From positions 1,550,001 to 1,614,000 of the forward strand of contig NZ_CP094528.1 of NCBI RefSeq assembly GCF_022811705.1: a stretch of 64,000 nt of DNA, read 5' to 3'. Of the stretch, positions 53,401 to 62,297 are shown one piece after another. Origin of the DNA: Agromyces larvae (lineage in GTDB: Bacteria > Actinomycetota > Actinomycetes > Actinomycetales > Microbacteriaceae). The notes under the pieces were generated by a model. It searched no databases and was not told the DNA's origin. It was given only the letters and a program-made list of their open reading frames with translations. Both the position numbers and the translations under genes were made by a program. Each line of letters starts with the position of its first letter. The first letter of the stretch is position 1.

Positions 53401-53627
53401 GTGCCGCGGCTCGGCGCGATCACGAGCACCTCGTCGGTCGAGTACCCGAGCCGGGCCACCCGGTCGGCGACGAGTTCGATGGCGAGCGTCGTCTTGCCCG
53501 ACCCGGGCGCGCCGAACACCGAGGCCGAGCCGCCGTCGGCCAGGCCGAGGACGCGCGCTCGATCGATGTCGGCGTCGCGCGCGGCGACGGCGGTGCGGTG
53601 GGTGCCGCGGTCGGGTTCGGGGAGCAT
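50466..53627 (-). CDS. adnA: AdnA-like helicase-nuclease subunit
   Basis: 1053-aa partner of AdnB. Walker A GAPGSGKT (about 39-46), a DEAD-like LIVVDDAQES, and a C-terminal nuclease domain with TIDRIEVSPDG and VIVDLKTG. The first gene of the adnAB operon, as in mycobacteria. The ATG at 53627 is followed by MLPEPDRG and no strong ribosome site is seen. Together with AdnB it should form the end-resection machine used here instead of RecBCD. Confidence 0.88.
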   Translation of the reverse strand: MLPEPDRGTHRTAVAARDADIDRARVLGLADGGSASVFGAPGSGKTTLAIELVADRVARLGYSTDEVLVIAPSRGTATALRDALAVRLDVTTRGPLARTANSIAFQLVRAYTGRGVSLLTGAEHDQLIAELLEGGIRDGGGPAWPEPFGADVRRLRGFRAELRDLLMRAAEHGLDGAALAELGRHADRPEWVAAGEFLAEYAEVKDALRPTSFDSAELGAFAAAIVRSAGHDADADAALGLLARLRLIVVDDAQESTEATASLLAAFAARGAAVVAFGDPDVAGNGFRGGRPELLGALPSLVGSETARIVLTARHRGRAPIRTLVARTVEHVGAALGGGHRFERETDRPDGDPLAPVLGIEAPSHAAECQAAAALLRERHLIDDIPWSRMAVVLRSGGDVPAFVRGLALADVPTGDSQARQALRDTPAAAALLTAAAVVLGRDPLTADHAVELLTGPIGRLDGVGLRRLRLALRHEELAAGGDRTGDELLVDALGAPGGFETIDAAPARRAGRLAKLLAAARATAASGGTIEEVLWTLWDGSGLAAEWAAQASGTGVIAAEANRSLDAAVALFSAAERFVEREPDAAAVRFVDEQLASELPEDTLAPRRSSEAVFVGTPAALVGREFDVVVIAGLQDGVWPNLRPRGALLHAGRLPAAVAAVRSGAPLPAAESAQEARRAVLADELRLFALAASRARRQLVLACTANDDEQPSSLMGFAETRVRATRRRPLHLRGLVGALRREAVESAAVGQGVSTEAAAALARLAEEGVPGAHPDEWYGLREPSTTAPVIDLDGDPEARVPVSPSQIDRAEESPLGWFVDHVAAPPSGVAASIGTLVHAVVEEAGSRPDDEVTIDGIWAAVEERWRQLRFEAGWVAERELRGARRMAEGATEYLQSFTDEGKVLLGAEGRFSLEIGRVKLSGTIDRIEVSPDGTTVIVDLKTGRRTPTAAETAVHPQLAAYQVAARRGAAPNGGRHGGAKLVYVGRPTKGRAFTELAQQPFDDEAEQAFVERLERLARVMSAAEFEAPGEVGFRSRFGDWIYRVQLVPAVSA

Positions 53628-53730
53628 GGCGTCACCGTACCGGGTTCCGCCGACAGTGAACGCGACCGGGCGTCGGCGCGGTCTGCCATAGTGTTGGCAC
53701 CAGCGTTGACAGCAGGACGAAAGGCGCACC

Positions 53731-53955
53731 GTGGACGTTCGTATCGGCATCCAGGACTCCCCCCGCGAACTGGGATTCGAGACCTCCCAGTCCGCCGCGG
53801 AGGTCGAGCAGGCGGTCGCGGCCGCGCTCGGCGGGCAGACCCCGCACCTGCGCCTCGAAGACGTCAAGGGCAGCGTCTACCTGGTGCCCGCGGCGGCCCT
53901 CGCGTACGTCGAGATCGGCTCGGAGGAGTCGCGGCGGGTCGGGTTCGTCGCCTGA
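53731..53955 (+). CDS. DUF3107 domain-containing protein
   Basis: 74 aa; MDVRIGIQDSPRELGFE and VYLVPAAALAYVEIG are characteristic of DUF3107, a small actinobacterial protein of unknown role, often next to adnAB or DEAD-box helicase genes. GTG 53731 has AAAGG about 7 nt upstream and a TAGTGT -10-like box at 53689-53694. It overlaps the next gene by TGATG. Confidence 0.88.
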   Translation: MDVRIGIQDSPRELGFETSQSAAEVEQAVAAALGGQTPHLRLEDVKGSVYLVPAAALAYVEIGSEESRRVGFVA

Positions 53956-54266
53956 TGGAACTGTTGTTCGTCACCCTCGGCGGTGCGATCCTCGGCCTGG
54001 CCGCCCGGTACGGGCTCCCGCGTCGGCAGACCCACGGCACCGTGCTCGTCCCCGCCATCGGGGCCGGCGTGGCCGCGGTCGTCTGGGTCGCGCTCACCTG
54101 GTTCGGCTGGCCGTGGGACGGCGGCTGGATCTGGGTCGTCTCCCTCGTCGCGGCCGGCGCCGTCTCGGCGCTTGCGGCCCTGCTCATCGGTCCGCGCCGC
54201 GAGCAGGCCGACGCCGAGCTGTTCGAGCGCCTCTCGCGGCCGGGCACGGCGGCGCGACGCGCGTAG
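53955..54266 (+). CDS. Small membrane protein (103 aa)
   Basis: Three hydrophobic helices (about 2-20, 30-50, 57-80) with a charged C-terminal tail. No named family recognised. It is coupled to DUF3107 by an ATG overlapping the stop codon. Confidence 0.75.
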   Translation: MELLFVTLGGAILGLAARYGLPRRQTHGTVLVPAIGAGVAAVVWVALTWFGWPWDGGWIWVVSLVAAGAVSALAALLIGPRREQADAELFERLSRPGTAARRA

Positions 54267-54331
54267 CGCGCGCAGCGCGACATCCGTCCGGTTGCGACCG
54301 GCGCGCCTCGGGCCGTCGGGCGGGGTGCAGC

Positions 54332-55033
54332 TCAGGCCGTCAGGCCGAGCGCGTCCATCCGGCGCGTGTGCTCGGCGATGAGCTCGGTGAAGACCGGCTC
54401 GACCGCCTGATCGTCGCCGCCGGTGCGCAGCGCCGATCTGGCCACGAGCAGGGTGTCGCCGACGAGGCTGCGCCCCCACAGCGCGAGCCGGTCGGCCAGG
54501 CCGGGCACGTCGGCGATCGCCGAGGACAGCCGCTGCTCGAGCACGCCGCCCGCACCGGCCTCGGCGAGGATCACGCGCACGCGGGCGCCGAGATCGCTCG
54601 GCAGGCCCTCGGCGAGCCGGGAGAAGAAGTCGTCCAGGATGCCGCTCGTGACGTGGATGCCGAGCAGCAGCTCGTACCAGTCGTCGCCGCTCGTGATCTC
54701 GCGGAACCGCTCGGTCGCCGCAGCGAACGGCTGCATCATCGTGACCGGCTCGACGCCCTCGCGGCGCAGTTCGGCGATGAGCGCGTGGTGCTTGCGCAGC
54801 GCGACGCCGGCCGCGGCCGACAGCCCTTCCTTCGACACCAGGTCGGGCGCGGTCGCGACGGCGCGCGAGAGCCCCTCGAAGAACTCGAGCTGGATCGCGG
54901 CGGCCTGGCCGAGGAACGCGATCGGCTCGGGTGCGAGGTCGGTGAAGTCGACCCGCACCAGCTCGGTCGGCACGACCGAGGGCCGCAGGCCGGGCTCGGG
55001 TCGCGCCCTGCGCCTGTTGGACCACCACACCAC
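54332..55033 (-). CDS. Ferritin-like fold protein
   Basis: 233 aa, all helical, of the actinobacterial ferritin-like fold family (MiaE-like annotation in relatives). Features include FLGQAAAIQLEFFEGLSRAV, HHALIAELRREGVEP and LIAEHTRRMDALGL; a full di-iron EExxH set is not obvious. Function unknown. Divergent from the RNA helicase. Confidence 0.8.
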   Translation of the reverse strand: MVWWSNRRRARPEPGLRPSVVPTELVRVDFTDLAPEPIAFLGQAAAIQLEFFEGLSRAVATAPDLVSKEGLSAAAGVALRKHHALIAELRREGVEPVTMMQPFAAATERFREITSGDDWYELLLGIHVTSGILDDFFSRLAEGLPSDLGARVRVILAEAGAGGVLEQRLSSAIADVPGLADRLALWGRSLVGDTLLVARSALRTGGDDQAVEPVFTELIAEHTRRMDALGLTA

Positions 55034-55165
55034 CCCGCCAGCATACCCGGGGCGTTATCAGGGGTCTCGGATAGGCTGGTGGCGTGCGCGGACGACGGAT
55101 CCGCGACCGTGCGCCTGGACGAGACAGGGCGCACCCTCCCCTTCATCGACAGGCAGAACACGGAT

Positions 55166-56695
55166 TTGAGCACATTCGCAGACCTCGGCATCGCGTCCGA
55201 CATCGTCGACGCCCTCGCCGGCAAGGGCATCATCGAGCCCTTCCCCATCCAGGAGCAGACCATCCCGCTGGCCCTCGGCGGCCAGGACATCATCGGCCAG
55301 GCCAAGACCGGCACCGGCAAGACGTTCGGCTTCGGCCTGCCGCTCATCCAGCGGCTCGGCGACGCGCCCGAGCCCGGCGTGCAGGCGCTCGTCGTCGTGC
55401 CGACGCGCGAACTGTGCGTGCAGGTGGCCGAAGACCTCGAGCTCGCGACCTCCAACCGGCCCACCACCGTGGTGTCCATCTACGGCGGCAAGGCGTACGA
55501 GGGCCAGATCGAGCAGATCAAGGCCGGCGCGCAGATCGTCGTCGGCACCCCCGGCCGGCTCCTCGACCTCGCCGGGCAGCGGCTGCTCAGCCTCAAGAAC
55601 GTGCGCGAGATGGTGCTCGACGAGGCCGACAAGATGCTCGACCTCGGGTTCCTCTCCGACATCGAGAAGCTGTTCGCGCAGACGCCGGCCGACCGCCACA
55701 CCATGCTGTTCTCGGCCACGATGCCCGGCCCGATCGTCGCGCTCGCGCGCCGCTTCATGTCCAAGCCCATCCACATCCGCGCGAACGACCCCGACGAGGG
55801 GCTCACGCAGGCGAACATCAAGCACCTCGTGTACCGGGCGCACTCGCTCGACAAGGACGAGGTGATCGCGCGCATCCTGCAGGCCGAGGGTCGCGGCAAG
55901 ACGGTCATCTTCACGCGCACCAAGCGCGCAGCCGCGAAGCTCGTCGAAGAGCTCAACGACCGCGGCTTCAACGCCGCCGCCGTGCACGGCGACCTGAACC
56001 AAGACCAGCGCGAGCGCGCCATGGCCGCGTTCAAGGCCGGCAAGAAGGACGTCCTGATCGCCACGGATGTCGCGGCTCGCGGCATCGATGTCGACGATGT
56101 GACCCACGTCATCAACCACACCATCCCCGACGACGACAAGACGTACCTGCACCGTGCCGGCCGCACCGGCCGCGCCGGCAAGACCGGCATCGCGGTCACG
56201 TTCGTCGACTGGGACGACCTGCACAAGTGGGCGCTCATCAACCGCGCCCTCGAGTTCGGGCAGCCCGAGCCGACCGAGACCTACTCGTCGAGCCCGCACC
56301 TGTACACCGACCTCGGCATCCCCGAGGGCACGAAGGGCCGGCTGAAGCCCACGTCATCCGCCCCCGCGACCCGCTCGGCCACCGCCGGGCGCAGCGAGTC
56401 CGCCGGGCGCAGCGGTTCCACCGGGTCCGCCGGGCGCGGCGAGTCCGGCGACCGCGCACCGCGCACGCGCCGCCGCACCCGCGGCGGGCAGGCCCAGGGC
56501 ACAGCGGAGGTCTCGTCGGCCGCCTCGACCGTCGAGAGCGCTGCCGTCGACGCGTCACGTGATCCGGGCTCGGGCACGCACGACGGCAAGGGCCACGAGC
56601 ACCACGACGGCAACGCTGCGCCGCGTCGCCGCCGTCGCCGCCGCGGCGGTTCGCGCACCGGCGGCGGCCAGGCCCCGGCGGCACCGCAGGCCTGA
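55166..56695 (+). CDS. DEAD-box ATP-dependent RNA helicase
   Basis: About 509 aa. Q motif PFPIQEQTIP, Walker A AKTGTGKT, PTREL, TPGRLLDL, DEAD in VLDEADKML, FSAT, TRTKRAA and HRAGRTGRAG are complete. A basic Ser/Gly/Arg tail of about 120 residues suits RNA binding. It remodels RNA or ribosome precursors. The TTG at 55166 (STFADLG) fits homologue starts; GTG 55109 is the alternative. A TAGGCT -10 box at 55072-55077 lies upstream. Confidence 0.92.
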   Translation: MSTFADLGIASDIVDALAGKGIIEPFPIQEQTIPLALGGQDIIGQAKTGTGKTFGFGLPLIQRLGDAPEPGVQALVVVPTRELCVQVAEDLELATSNRPTTVVSIYGGKAYEGQIEQIKAGAQIVVGTPGRLLDLAGQRLLSLKNVREMVLDEADKMLDLGFLSDIEKLFAQTPADRHTMLFSATMPGPIVALARRFMSKPIHIRANDPDEGLTQANIKHLVYRAHSLDKDEVIARILQAEGRGKTVIFTRTKRAAAKLVEELNDRGFNAAAVHGDLNQDQRERAMAAFKAGKKDVLIATDVAARGIDVDDVTHVINHTIPDDDKTYLHRAGRTGRAGKTGIAVTFVDWDDLHKWALINRALEFGQPEPTETYSSSPHLYTDLGIPEGTKGRLKPTSSAPATRSATAGRSESAGRSGSTGSAGRGESGDRAPRTRRRTRGGQAQGTAEVSSAASTVESAAVDASRDPGSGTHDGKGHEHHDGNAAPRRRRRRRGGSRTGGGQAPAAPQA

Positions 56696-56712
56696 CCCGC
56701 GCACGACGACCG

Positions 56713-56746
56713 GATGCCCCGGAGGAGCCTGCTCCTCCGGGGCATC
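56713..56746. terminator. Strong hairpin terminator between helicase and PHP genes
   Basis: A 16-bp perfect stem (56713-56728 with 56731-56746) with flanking bases that extend the pairing. It lies between two convergent genes and probably serves both. Confidence 0.8.
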
Positions 56747-56774
56747 GGTCGTTTCGCCGGCGCCGGGCGCCCGG

Positions 56775-57656
56775 TCAGGCGGGCAGCACCGGGCGCGATC
56801 CGGTCGCCTCGGCGACGATGCGCGCGACGACGTCGGCCGACGTGCGGTGCTCGCCGAGCCGGTTCTGCTTGCCCGCGCCGTGGTAGTCGCTCGATCCGGT
56901 GACGACGAGCCCGAACCGGGCGGCGAGCTGGCGCAGCCGCGGCTTCGCGTCGGCGCGGTTCTCGGGGTGATCGATCTCGATCCCGAACAGGCCGGCGTCG
57001 ACGAGCCGCGCGAGCCGCGCCTCGGGCAGCACCCGTTCGGCGCCCCGCGTGCCGGGGTGCGCGAGCACCGGCACGCCGCCCGCGGCCCGCACGAGCCGCA
57101 CGGCGGTGAGCGGGTCGGGTGCGTAGTGCGGCTGCGCGTACACCGAACCGGGGTGGAGGATGCCGTCGAACGCGCTCGACCGGTCGGGCACATGCCCCCG
57201 GGCGACGAGCGCATCGGCGATGTGGGGTCGGCCGATCGTCGCACCGTCGGCGGCCTGGGCGAGCACATCGTCCCAGGTCAGGGCGTAGTCGGCCGAGATG
57301 CGCCGCACGATCTCTTCCGCTCGGGTCAGCCGCGACTCGCGGATGCGCGCCGTCTCGGCCAGCAACGCGTCGTCGAACGGGTCGAACAGGTAGGCGAGCA
57401 GGTGCACGCTGGTGAATCCCTCGCGCGTCGACAGCTCCATCCCGGGGATGAGCGCGACCCCGGTGCCCGCGACCGCTGCGGATGCCTCGGCCCACCCCGC
57501 GGTCGAGTCGTGGTCGGTGAGCGCGATCGCCGACAACCCCGCCGCGGCGGCCTCCCGCAGCAGCGCACCGGGCGCGACCGTGCCGTCGGACACCGTCGAG
57601 TGCACGTGCAGGTCGGCCTCGCCGATCGGCGGGACGGGCGCGGAGCCGGGGGCCAT
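56775..57656 (-). CDS. PHP-domain phosphoesterase
   Basis: 293 aa. Metal ligands of the PHP fold are visible in ADLHVHSTVSDG, LTDHDSTAG, PGMELST, AHPGTRGAE, and SSDYHG. Related proteins (YciV/TrpH type) hydrolyse 3',5'-nucleoside bisphosphates or nucleotides from RNA ends. It stands alone, facing the helicase. Confidence 0.9.
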   Translation of the reverse strand: MAPGSAPVPPIGEADLHVHSTVSDGTVAPGALLREAAAAGLSAIALTDHDSTAGWAEASAAVAGTGVALIPGMELSTREGFTSVHLLAYLFDPFDDALLAETARIRESRLTRAEEIVRRISADYALTWDDVLAQAADGATIGRPHIADALVARGHVPDRSSAFDGILHPGSVYAQPHYAPDPLTAVRLVRAAGGVPVLAHPGTRGAERVLPEARLARLVDAGLFGIEIDHPENRADAKPRLRQLAARFGLVVTGSSDYHGAGKQNRLGEHRTSADVVARIVAEATGSRPVLPA

Positions 57657-57756
57657 GGGCCCATGCTAGGGCAGGCATGCGATGCACGGCCGACTCCCAG
57701 CCGACGGTCGGCGCTCATCCGGCCGGCGTGCCGCCCGCGTGGCCTAGGTTGGAGGA

Positions 57757-58854
57757 ATGCTCTCGCGCGTCGTCGGCCTGGTCGTCGTCGCGCTCGCCGC
57801 CCTCGCGGCCGCCGTGCTCGTGTGGCCGCAGGCGGTCGGCCTGAACGACCAGTGGGTCGCCGCCCACATCGTCGCGCTGCGCGGCTCGGCGGCCGTGATC
57901 GCGCTCGTCGGTGCGGCGGTGCTCGCGCTCGGCGCACTGATCCGCCCGATCCGGCGGGTGGCCGCGGCGCTCGCGGTCGTCGCCGCCCTCTACGCGCTCG
58001 CGAACGCCGGGATCCTCGCGGTGCGCGGTTTCGACGGGTCGGGCGGAACCGCCACGGATGCATCGCAGCCGGCCTCGGGCGAAGCATCCGATCCCGACGC
58101 ATCCGACCCCGACCCGTCCGACCGGGTCGACCGGGTCGACCGGGTGACCGTCCTCGCCTGGAACACGCTCGGCGAGGTGCCCGAGGCATCCGTCATCGCC
58201 GAGCTCGCCCTCCGCGAGCAGGCCGATGTCATCGTGCTGCCCGAGACCACCGACCCGCTCGGCGAGGAGATCGCGATCGCGATGCGCGACGGTGGCCGGC
58301 CGATGTGGGTGCACACCTCGGCCTACAGCGTCGAGCTGAAGGCCCAGTCGACGACGTTGCTCATGAGCCCCGAGCTCGGGGAGTACCGGGTGACGACGCC
58401 CGACTGGCCCGGACCGCCCGACAACACGAACACGGTGCCCACGGTCGTGGCCGAACCGGTCGACGGCGTGGGGCCGCGCATCGTCGCCGCGCACGCGGTC
58501 GCGCCGATCCGCTGGGAGCTGCGCAACTGGCGCAGCGACCTCGACTGGCTCGCCGACCAGTGCGCGGGCGACGACGTGATCATGGCGGGCGACTTCAACG
58601 CGACGCTCGACCACTTCGCCGGGCGCGGCGTCGACGGCGGCGACCTCGGGCGCTGCCACGATGCCGCGCTGCAGGCCGGCGCGGCCGGGCTGGGCACCTG
58701 GCCGACCGACCTGCCGCAGGTGCTCGGCAGCCCCATCGACCACGTCCTCGCAACGCCCGACTGGAGGGTCGAGCGGTTCGAGGTGCTCGGCGAGTTCGAC
58801 GACGCGGGCAGCGATCACCGGCCGGTCGTCGCCGAGCTCGTGCGCGTCGGCTGA
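57757..58854 (+). CDS. Membrane-anchored endonuclease/exonuclease/phosphatase family protein
   Basis: 365 aa. Three hydrophobic helices (about 3-22, 37-55, 65-85), an Asp/Ser/Pro linker, then an EEP domain with LAWNTLGE, VIVLPETTD, MAGDFNATLDH and GSDHRPV, containing the catalytic Asp/Asn/His residues. The domain would face outside. TAGGTT ends exactly 6 nt before the ATG (leaderless pattern). Confidence 0.9.
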   Translation: MLSRVVGLVVVALAALAAAVLVWPQAVGLNDQWVAAHIVALRGSAAVIALVGAAVLALGALIRPIRRVAAALAVVAALYALANAGILAVRGFDGSGGTATDASQPASGEASDPDASDPDPSDRVDRVDRVTVLAWNTLGEVPEASVIAELALREQADVIVLPETTDPLGEEIAIAMRDGGRPMWVHTSAYSVELKAQSTTLLMSPELGEYRVTTPDWPGPPDNTNTVPTVVAEPVDGVGPRIVAAHAVAPIRWELRNWRSDLDWLADQCAGDDVIMAGDFNATLDHFAGRGVDGGDLGRCHDAALQAGAAGLGTWPTDLPQVLGSPIDHVLATPDWRVERFEVLGEFDDAGSDHRPVVAELVRVG

Positions 58855-58916
58855 CCTGCTCGCGAGGCGTGCCCGCTCGGGCGGCGCATTCAGGCGACGG
58901 TGCGACAATGGACGCC

Positions 58917-60491
58917 ATGTCCGAGACCACCGACACCAGCACCGTGCCCGCCGAGCCGACCGGCATCGAGTCGACCGAGGAGACGGGCCGCAACGCCAAC
59001 CGGTCGACGACGCCGACGAGCGAGGGGTTCAAGGAATACATCGGCAGCGGCTGGGCCGAGCGCGACGAGGCGCTCCCGGCTCCGCGCGAGGCCGCCGCGC
59101 ACGCCGCGCGCCGTCGTGCCGCCGTGTCGGCCGCGTTCCCGGGGCAGCGTCTGGTCATCCCCGCGGGCGACCTGAAGCAGCGCGCGAACGACACCGAGTA
59201 TCCGTTCCGGCCGCACTCGGCGTTCGCGCACCTCACCGGCTGGGGTTCCGACTCCGAGCCCGGTGCCGTGCTCGTGCTGGAGCCCGAGGGCGGCGAGGGT
59301 CACATCGCCACCGTCTACTTCCGCGAGCGCGCGGGCCGCGACACCGAGGAGTTCTACGCGAACCCCGCGATCGGCGAGTTCTGGATCGGGCCGCGCCCGT
59401 CGCTGGCGCACGTGGCATCCGATCTGGCCGTCGACACCCGCGACCTGGCCGAGTTCGACGCGGTCGTCGACCGGGTCGACACCGCGACGCTCGTCGTCCG
59501 CGAGGCCGACGCCGCGCTCACCGAGCGCATCGACCACGCCCGCATCCGGTTCGCCGCCGAGCAGGCGCTGTCGACGAACGCCCAGGACGCGCCGTTCTCG
59601 ATCGAGGTCGGCGACGACCACGCACCCGACGGCGAGCTGCTGCGAGTGCTCAGCGAACTGCGTCTCGTCAAGGACGAGTACGAGATCGCCCAACTGCGTG
59701 CGGCCGTCGACGCGACCCAGCGCGGGTTCGGCGAGGTGCTGCGTGAGCTGCCGCGCATCACGAGCGAGGTGCGCGGCGAGCGCGTCATCGAGGGCGTCTT
59801 CGCCACCCGGGCCCGCCTCGACGGCAACGACGTCGGCTACGGCTCGATCGCCGCGGCCGGCCCGCACGCGACCATCCTGCACTGGACCCGCAACGACGGG
59901 CCCGTCGTGCCGGGGGATCTCGTGCTGCTCGACGCGGGCGTCGAGATGGACAGCCTCTACACGGCCGACATCACGCGGACCTTCCCGGTGAACGGCACGT
60001 TCTCCGACGTGCAGCGGCTGGTCTACGAGGCGGTGCGCGAGGCGGCCGATGCGGCGTTCGCGATCGTGCGCCCGGGCATCGTGTTCCGCGAGGTGCACGC
60101 CGCGGCGATGCAGGTCATCGCGCGCAAGACCGCCGAGTGGGGATTCCTGCCGGTGACGGCCGAGGTGTCGCTGGAGCCCGAGAACCAGTTCCACCGCCGC
60201 TACATGGTGCACGGCACGAGCCACCACCTCGGCCTGGACGTGCACGACTGCGCGCAGGCGCGACGCGAGCTGTACATGGACGGCGTCATCGAGGCCGGCA
60301 TGGTGTTCACGATCGAGCCGGGCCTGTACTTCCAGCCCGACGATCTGACCGTGCCCGAGGAGTTCCGCGGCATCGGCGTGCGCATCGAGGACGACATCCT
60401 CGTCACCGCCGACGGCGCCGAGAACCTCTCGGCCGGCATCCCGCGCACGGCCGACGAGGTCGAGGCCTGGGTGCGCGGCGCGCAGCGCTGA
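58917..60491 (+). CDS. Xaa-Pro aminopeptidase (M24B, aminopeptidase P family)
   Basis: 524 aa. The creatinase-like N-domain precedes the pita-bread domain with metal ligands in LLDAGVEMDSLYTADITR (two Asp), SHHLGLDVHD (His), FTIEPGLYF (Glu) and GIGVRIEDDIL (Glu). It removes N-terminal residues before proline. Start at ATG 58917; a GACAAT box 7 nt upstream suggests leaderless initiation. A second in-frame ATG lies at 58908. Confidence 0.92.
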   Translation: MSETTDTSTVPAEPTGIESTEETGRNANRSTTPTSEGFKEYIGSGWAERDEALPAPREAAAHAARRRAAVSAAFPGQRLVIPAGDLKQRANDTEYPFRPHSAFAHLTGWGSDSEPGAVLVLEPEGGEGHIATVYFRERAGRDTEEFYANPAIGEFWIGPRPSLAHVASDLAVDTRDLAEFDAVVDRVDTATLVVREADAALTERIDHARIRFAAEQALSTNAQDAPFSIEVGDDHAPDGELLRVLSELRLVKDEYEIAQLRAAVDATQRGFGEVLRELPRITSEVRGERVIEGVFATRARLDGNDVGYGSIAAAGPHATILHWTRNDGPVVPGDLVLLDAGVEMDSLYTADITRTFPVNGTFSDVQRLVYEAVREAADAAFAIVRPGIVFREVHAAAMQVIARKTAEWGFLPVTAEVSLEPENQFHRRYMVHGTSHHLGLDVHDCAQARRELYMDGVIEAGMVFTIEPGLYFQPDDLTVPEEFRGIGVRIEDDILVTADGAENLSAGIPRTADEVEAWVRGAQR

Positions 60492-60497
60492 CGGGGC

Positions 60498-60539
60498 GGA
60501 TGCCTCGGGGCGGATGCCTCGGGGCTGATGCCTCGGGGC
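60498..60539. repeat. 14-bp tandem repeat, three units
   Basis: The unit GGATGCCTCGGGGC occurs at 60498, 60512 and, with one base changed, 60526. It lies in the gap between the convergent peptidase and TetR genes. Confidence 0.8.
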
Positions 60540-60566
60540 TGGCGGGGCGCCGCCCGAACGATCCGC

Positions 60567-61175
60567 CTACGGCAGCGGGACGCGCACGATCTCGCCGAGC
60601 CGATGCCGCAGCCGCTCCCCCATGTCGACGCTGCGCTCGTCGAGCAGCCACTGCACCTGCAACCCGTCGATGAGCGCGATCACCTCGGATTCGAGACCGG
60701 CCACCGCGACCGTGTCGCGCAGCAGCCCGCGCCGGTCGAGTTCCCCGAACGCGTCGCGCAGGTCGCGGCGCAGCCCGTCGTAGCGCGCGGCGAACGTCGC
60801 GTGCGCCGGGTGCTCGGGGTCGGATGCCTCGGTCGAGAGCACTGCGAAGAGGCTGACGATCCCCCGCTGCGTCGCGTTGTGCTCGACCGCGCGAACGAGT
60901 CGGGCCAGGTAGTCGAAACCGTCGCGGGAAGGGTCGGCGCCGGCGAAGAACCGGGCGTCGTTCTGGCGATCGCGTTCGGCGAGGACAGCGGCGAGCAACG
61001 TCTCCTTGGACGGGAAGTGGTGCGCGAGGCCCGCGCGCGACACCCCGCACGCTGCGGCGATCTGCACCATGCTCGCGTGGCGGAACCCGTTGCCCGCGAA
61101 CGCGTCGAACGCCGCGGCGACGATGTCGGCGCGGCGCCGGTCGCCCTTCGCATAGCCGCCCCGCTCGGTCGTCAT
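60567..61175 (-). CDS. TetR-family transcriptional regulator
   Basis: 202 aa. The N-terminal helix-turn-helix reads IVAAAFDAFAGNGFRHASMVQIAAACGVSRAGLAHHF; the C-terminal part is a ligand-binding helical domain. It is the last gene of a two-gene unit 14 nt after the phosphotransferase and may control it. Confidence 0.88.
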   Translation of the reverse strand: MTTERGGYAKGDRRRADIVAAAFDAFAGNGFRHASMVQIAAACGVSRAGLAHHFPSKETLLAAVLAERDRQNDARFFAGADPSRDGFDYLARLVRAVEHNATQRGIVSLFAVLSTEASDPEHPAHATFAARYDGLRRDLRDAFGELDRRGLLRDTVAVAGLESEVIALIDGLQVQWLLDERSVDMGERLRHRLGEIVRVPLP

Positions 61176-61189
61176 CTCGCGCTCCGCCC

Positions 61190-62176
61190 TCACCCGAACA
61201 GCGGCATGAGCTCGTCGAGCCGGGCGCGCGACCAGTCGTACTGCCACGGTTCGGCGTGGCCCCGGTACCGGGTCTCGACGATCATCACGAGCACCAGGTA
61301 GAGGGTGTACAGCCGCCGGCGGCGGCGTTCGGTCTCGGTGAGATCGGCGGCATCCCGACCGTACCCGCGGAGGAAGGCCGACGGGTCGCCGAAGGCGGCG
61401 AGGTCGATGCCCGTGAAACCGCCCTCGATGAGCGGGTCCCCCCACAGCGCGCGCTCATGGTCGATGATCGCGACGATGCGCCCGTCGCGCACCATCGTGT
61501 TGCCCGGCCACAGATCCCATTCGACGAACCTCGGCTCGACGACCTCGTCGAGCGCGTCGGCATGCGCCGCGACGACCTCGCGGAGCTCGGCGTACGAACG
61601 CCCGAGGTCGACGTCGGCACGCTCGCCGTCGCGCAGCACGTCGCCGATCATGCCGGTGAAGGCCTCGCGCCACGTCGCGAACCCCGGCCCGCGCAGCGGC
61701 CCGAAGTGCGGGCCGATCACGGAGTTCAGCTCGCGGGTGACCGCACCGAGCTGCTCGTGCAACAGGTCGGACTCGTCGGGTGCGACCCGACCCGATTCGA
61801 GCAGCACCCCGAAGTTGTCGGCGTCGATGTACGGCATCGTGAACCAGTCGGCGTCGCAGAGGGTGCGCGTCGTGTCGGCGAAGTCGATGCGCGGCACCGG
61901 TACCCCGGTGTGCTCCTGCACGAGCGCGAGCGCGGTGAGCTCGTTGCGCATCATCTCGTGTTCGTAGCTCATCACCTCGACGTCGGCGGGCGGCGCGATC
62001 TTCAGCACCACCTCGGCTCCGTCGGCCAGACGCACGCGGTAGGCGACGTTGAACCAGCCGTGTCCGAGTTCGTCGGCGATGTCGTCGCCGACCGGCACCC
62101 GGCCGGGGCCGTACGCCCGCTCGATCATCGACTTCAGCGCGTCCAGCGACTGGCGGTTCTTGGTGATGCTCTCCAA
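61190..62176 (-). CDS. Phosphotransferase family protein (APH/choline kinase-like)
   Basis: 328 aa. GHGWFNVAYRVRLADGAEVVLKIAP forms the nucleotide loop and Lys, FVEWDLWPGNTMV the catalytic loop (Asp and Asn; His replaced by Glu-Trp), and IIDHERALWGDP the metal Asp. Substrate unknown: a small alcohol or antibiotic are both possible. Upstream of and probably cotranscribed with the TetR gene. Confidence 0.88.
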   Translation of the reverse strand: MESITKNRQSLDALKSMIERAYGPGRVPVGDDIADELGHGWFNVAYRVRLADGAEVVLKIAPPADVEVMSYEHEMMRNELTALALVQEHTGVPVPRIDFADTTRTLCDADWFTMPYIDADNFGVLLESGRVAPDESDLLHEQLGAVTRELNSVIGPHFGPLRGPGFATWREAFTGMIGDVLRDGERADVDLGRSYAELREVVAAHADALDEVVEPRFVEWDLWPGNTMVRDGRIVAIIDHERALWGDPLIEGGFTGIDLAAFGDPSAFLRGYGRDAADLTETERRRRRLYTLYLVLVMIVETRYRGHAEPWQYDWSRARLDELMPLFG

Positions 62177-62297
62177 CGCCGGTCCTCATCCTCGAGCGAC
62201 GTGCACGCGCGGGCGCGCGGCGGCGTCGAGCAACGTATCACGAAAACCGGCAGGGGTGTCGGTATTCGGAACGCGATCGATGGACTCGGCCGCCGGC

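Noticed and set aside
51111..54266. 1051-aa open frame on the plus strand
   Set aside because: Most of it is antisense to adnA. Only its last 103 codons (53955-54266) form a real small membrane protein with its own start.
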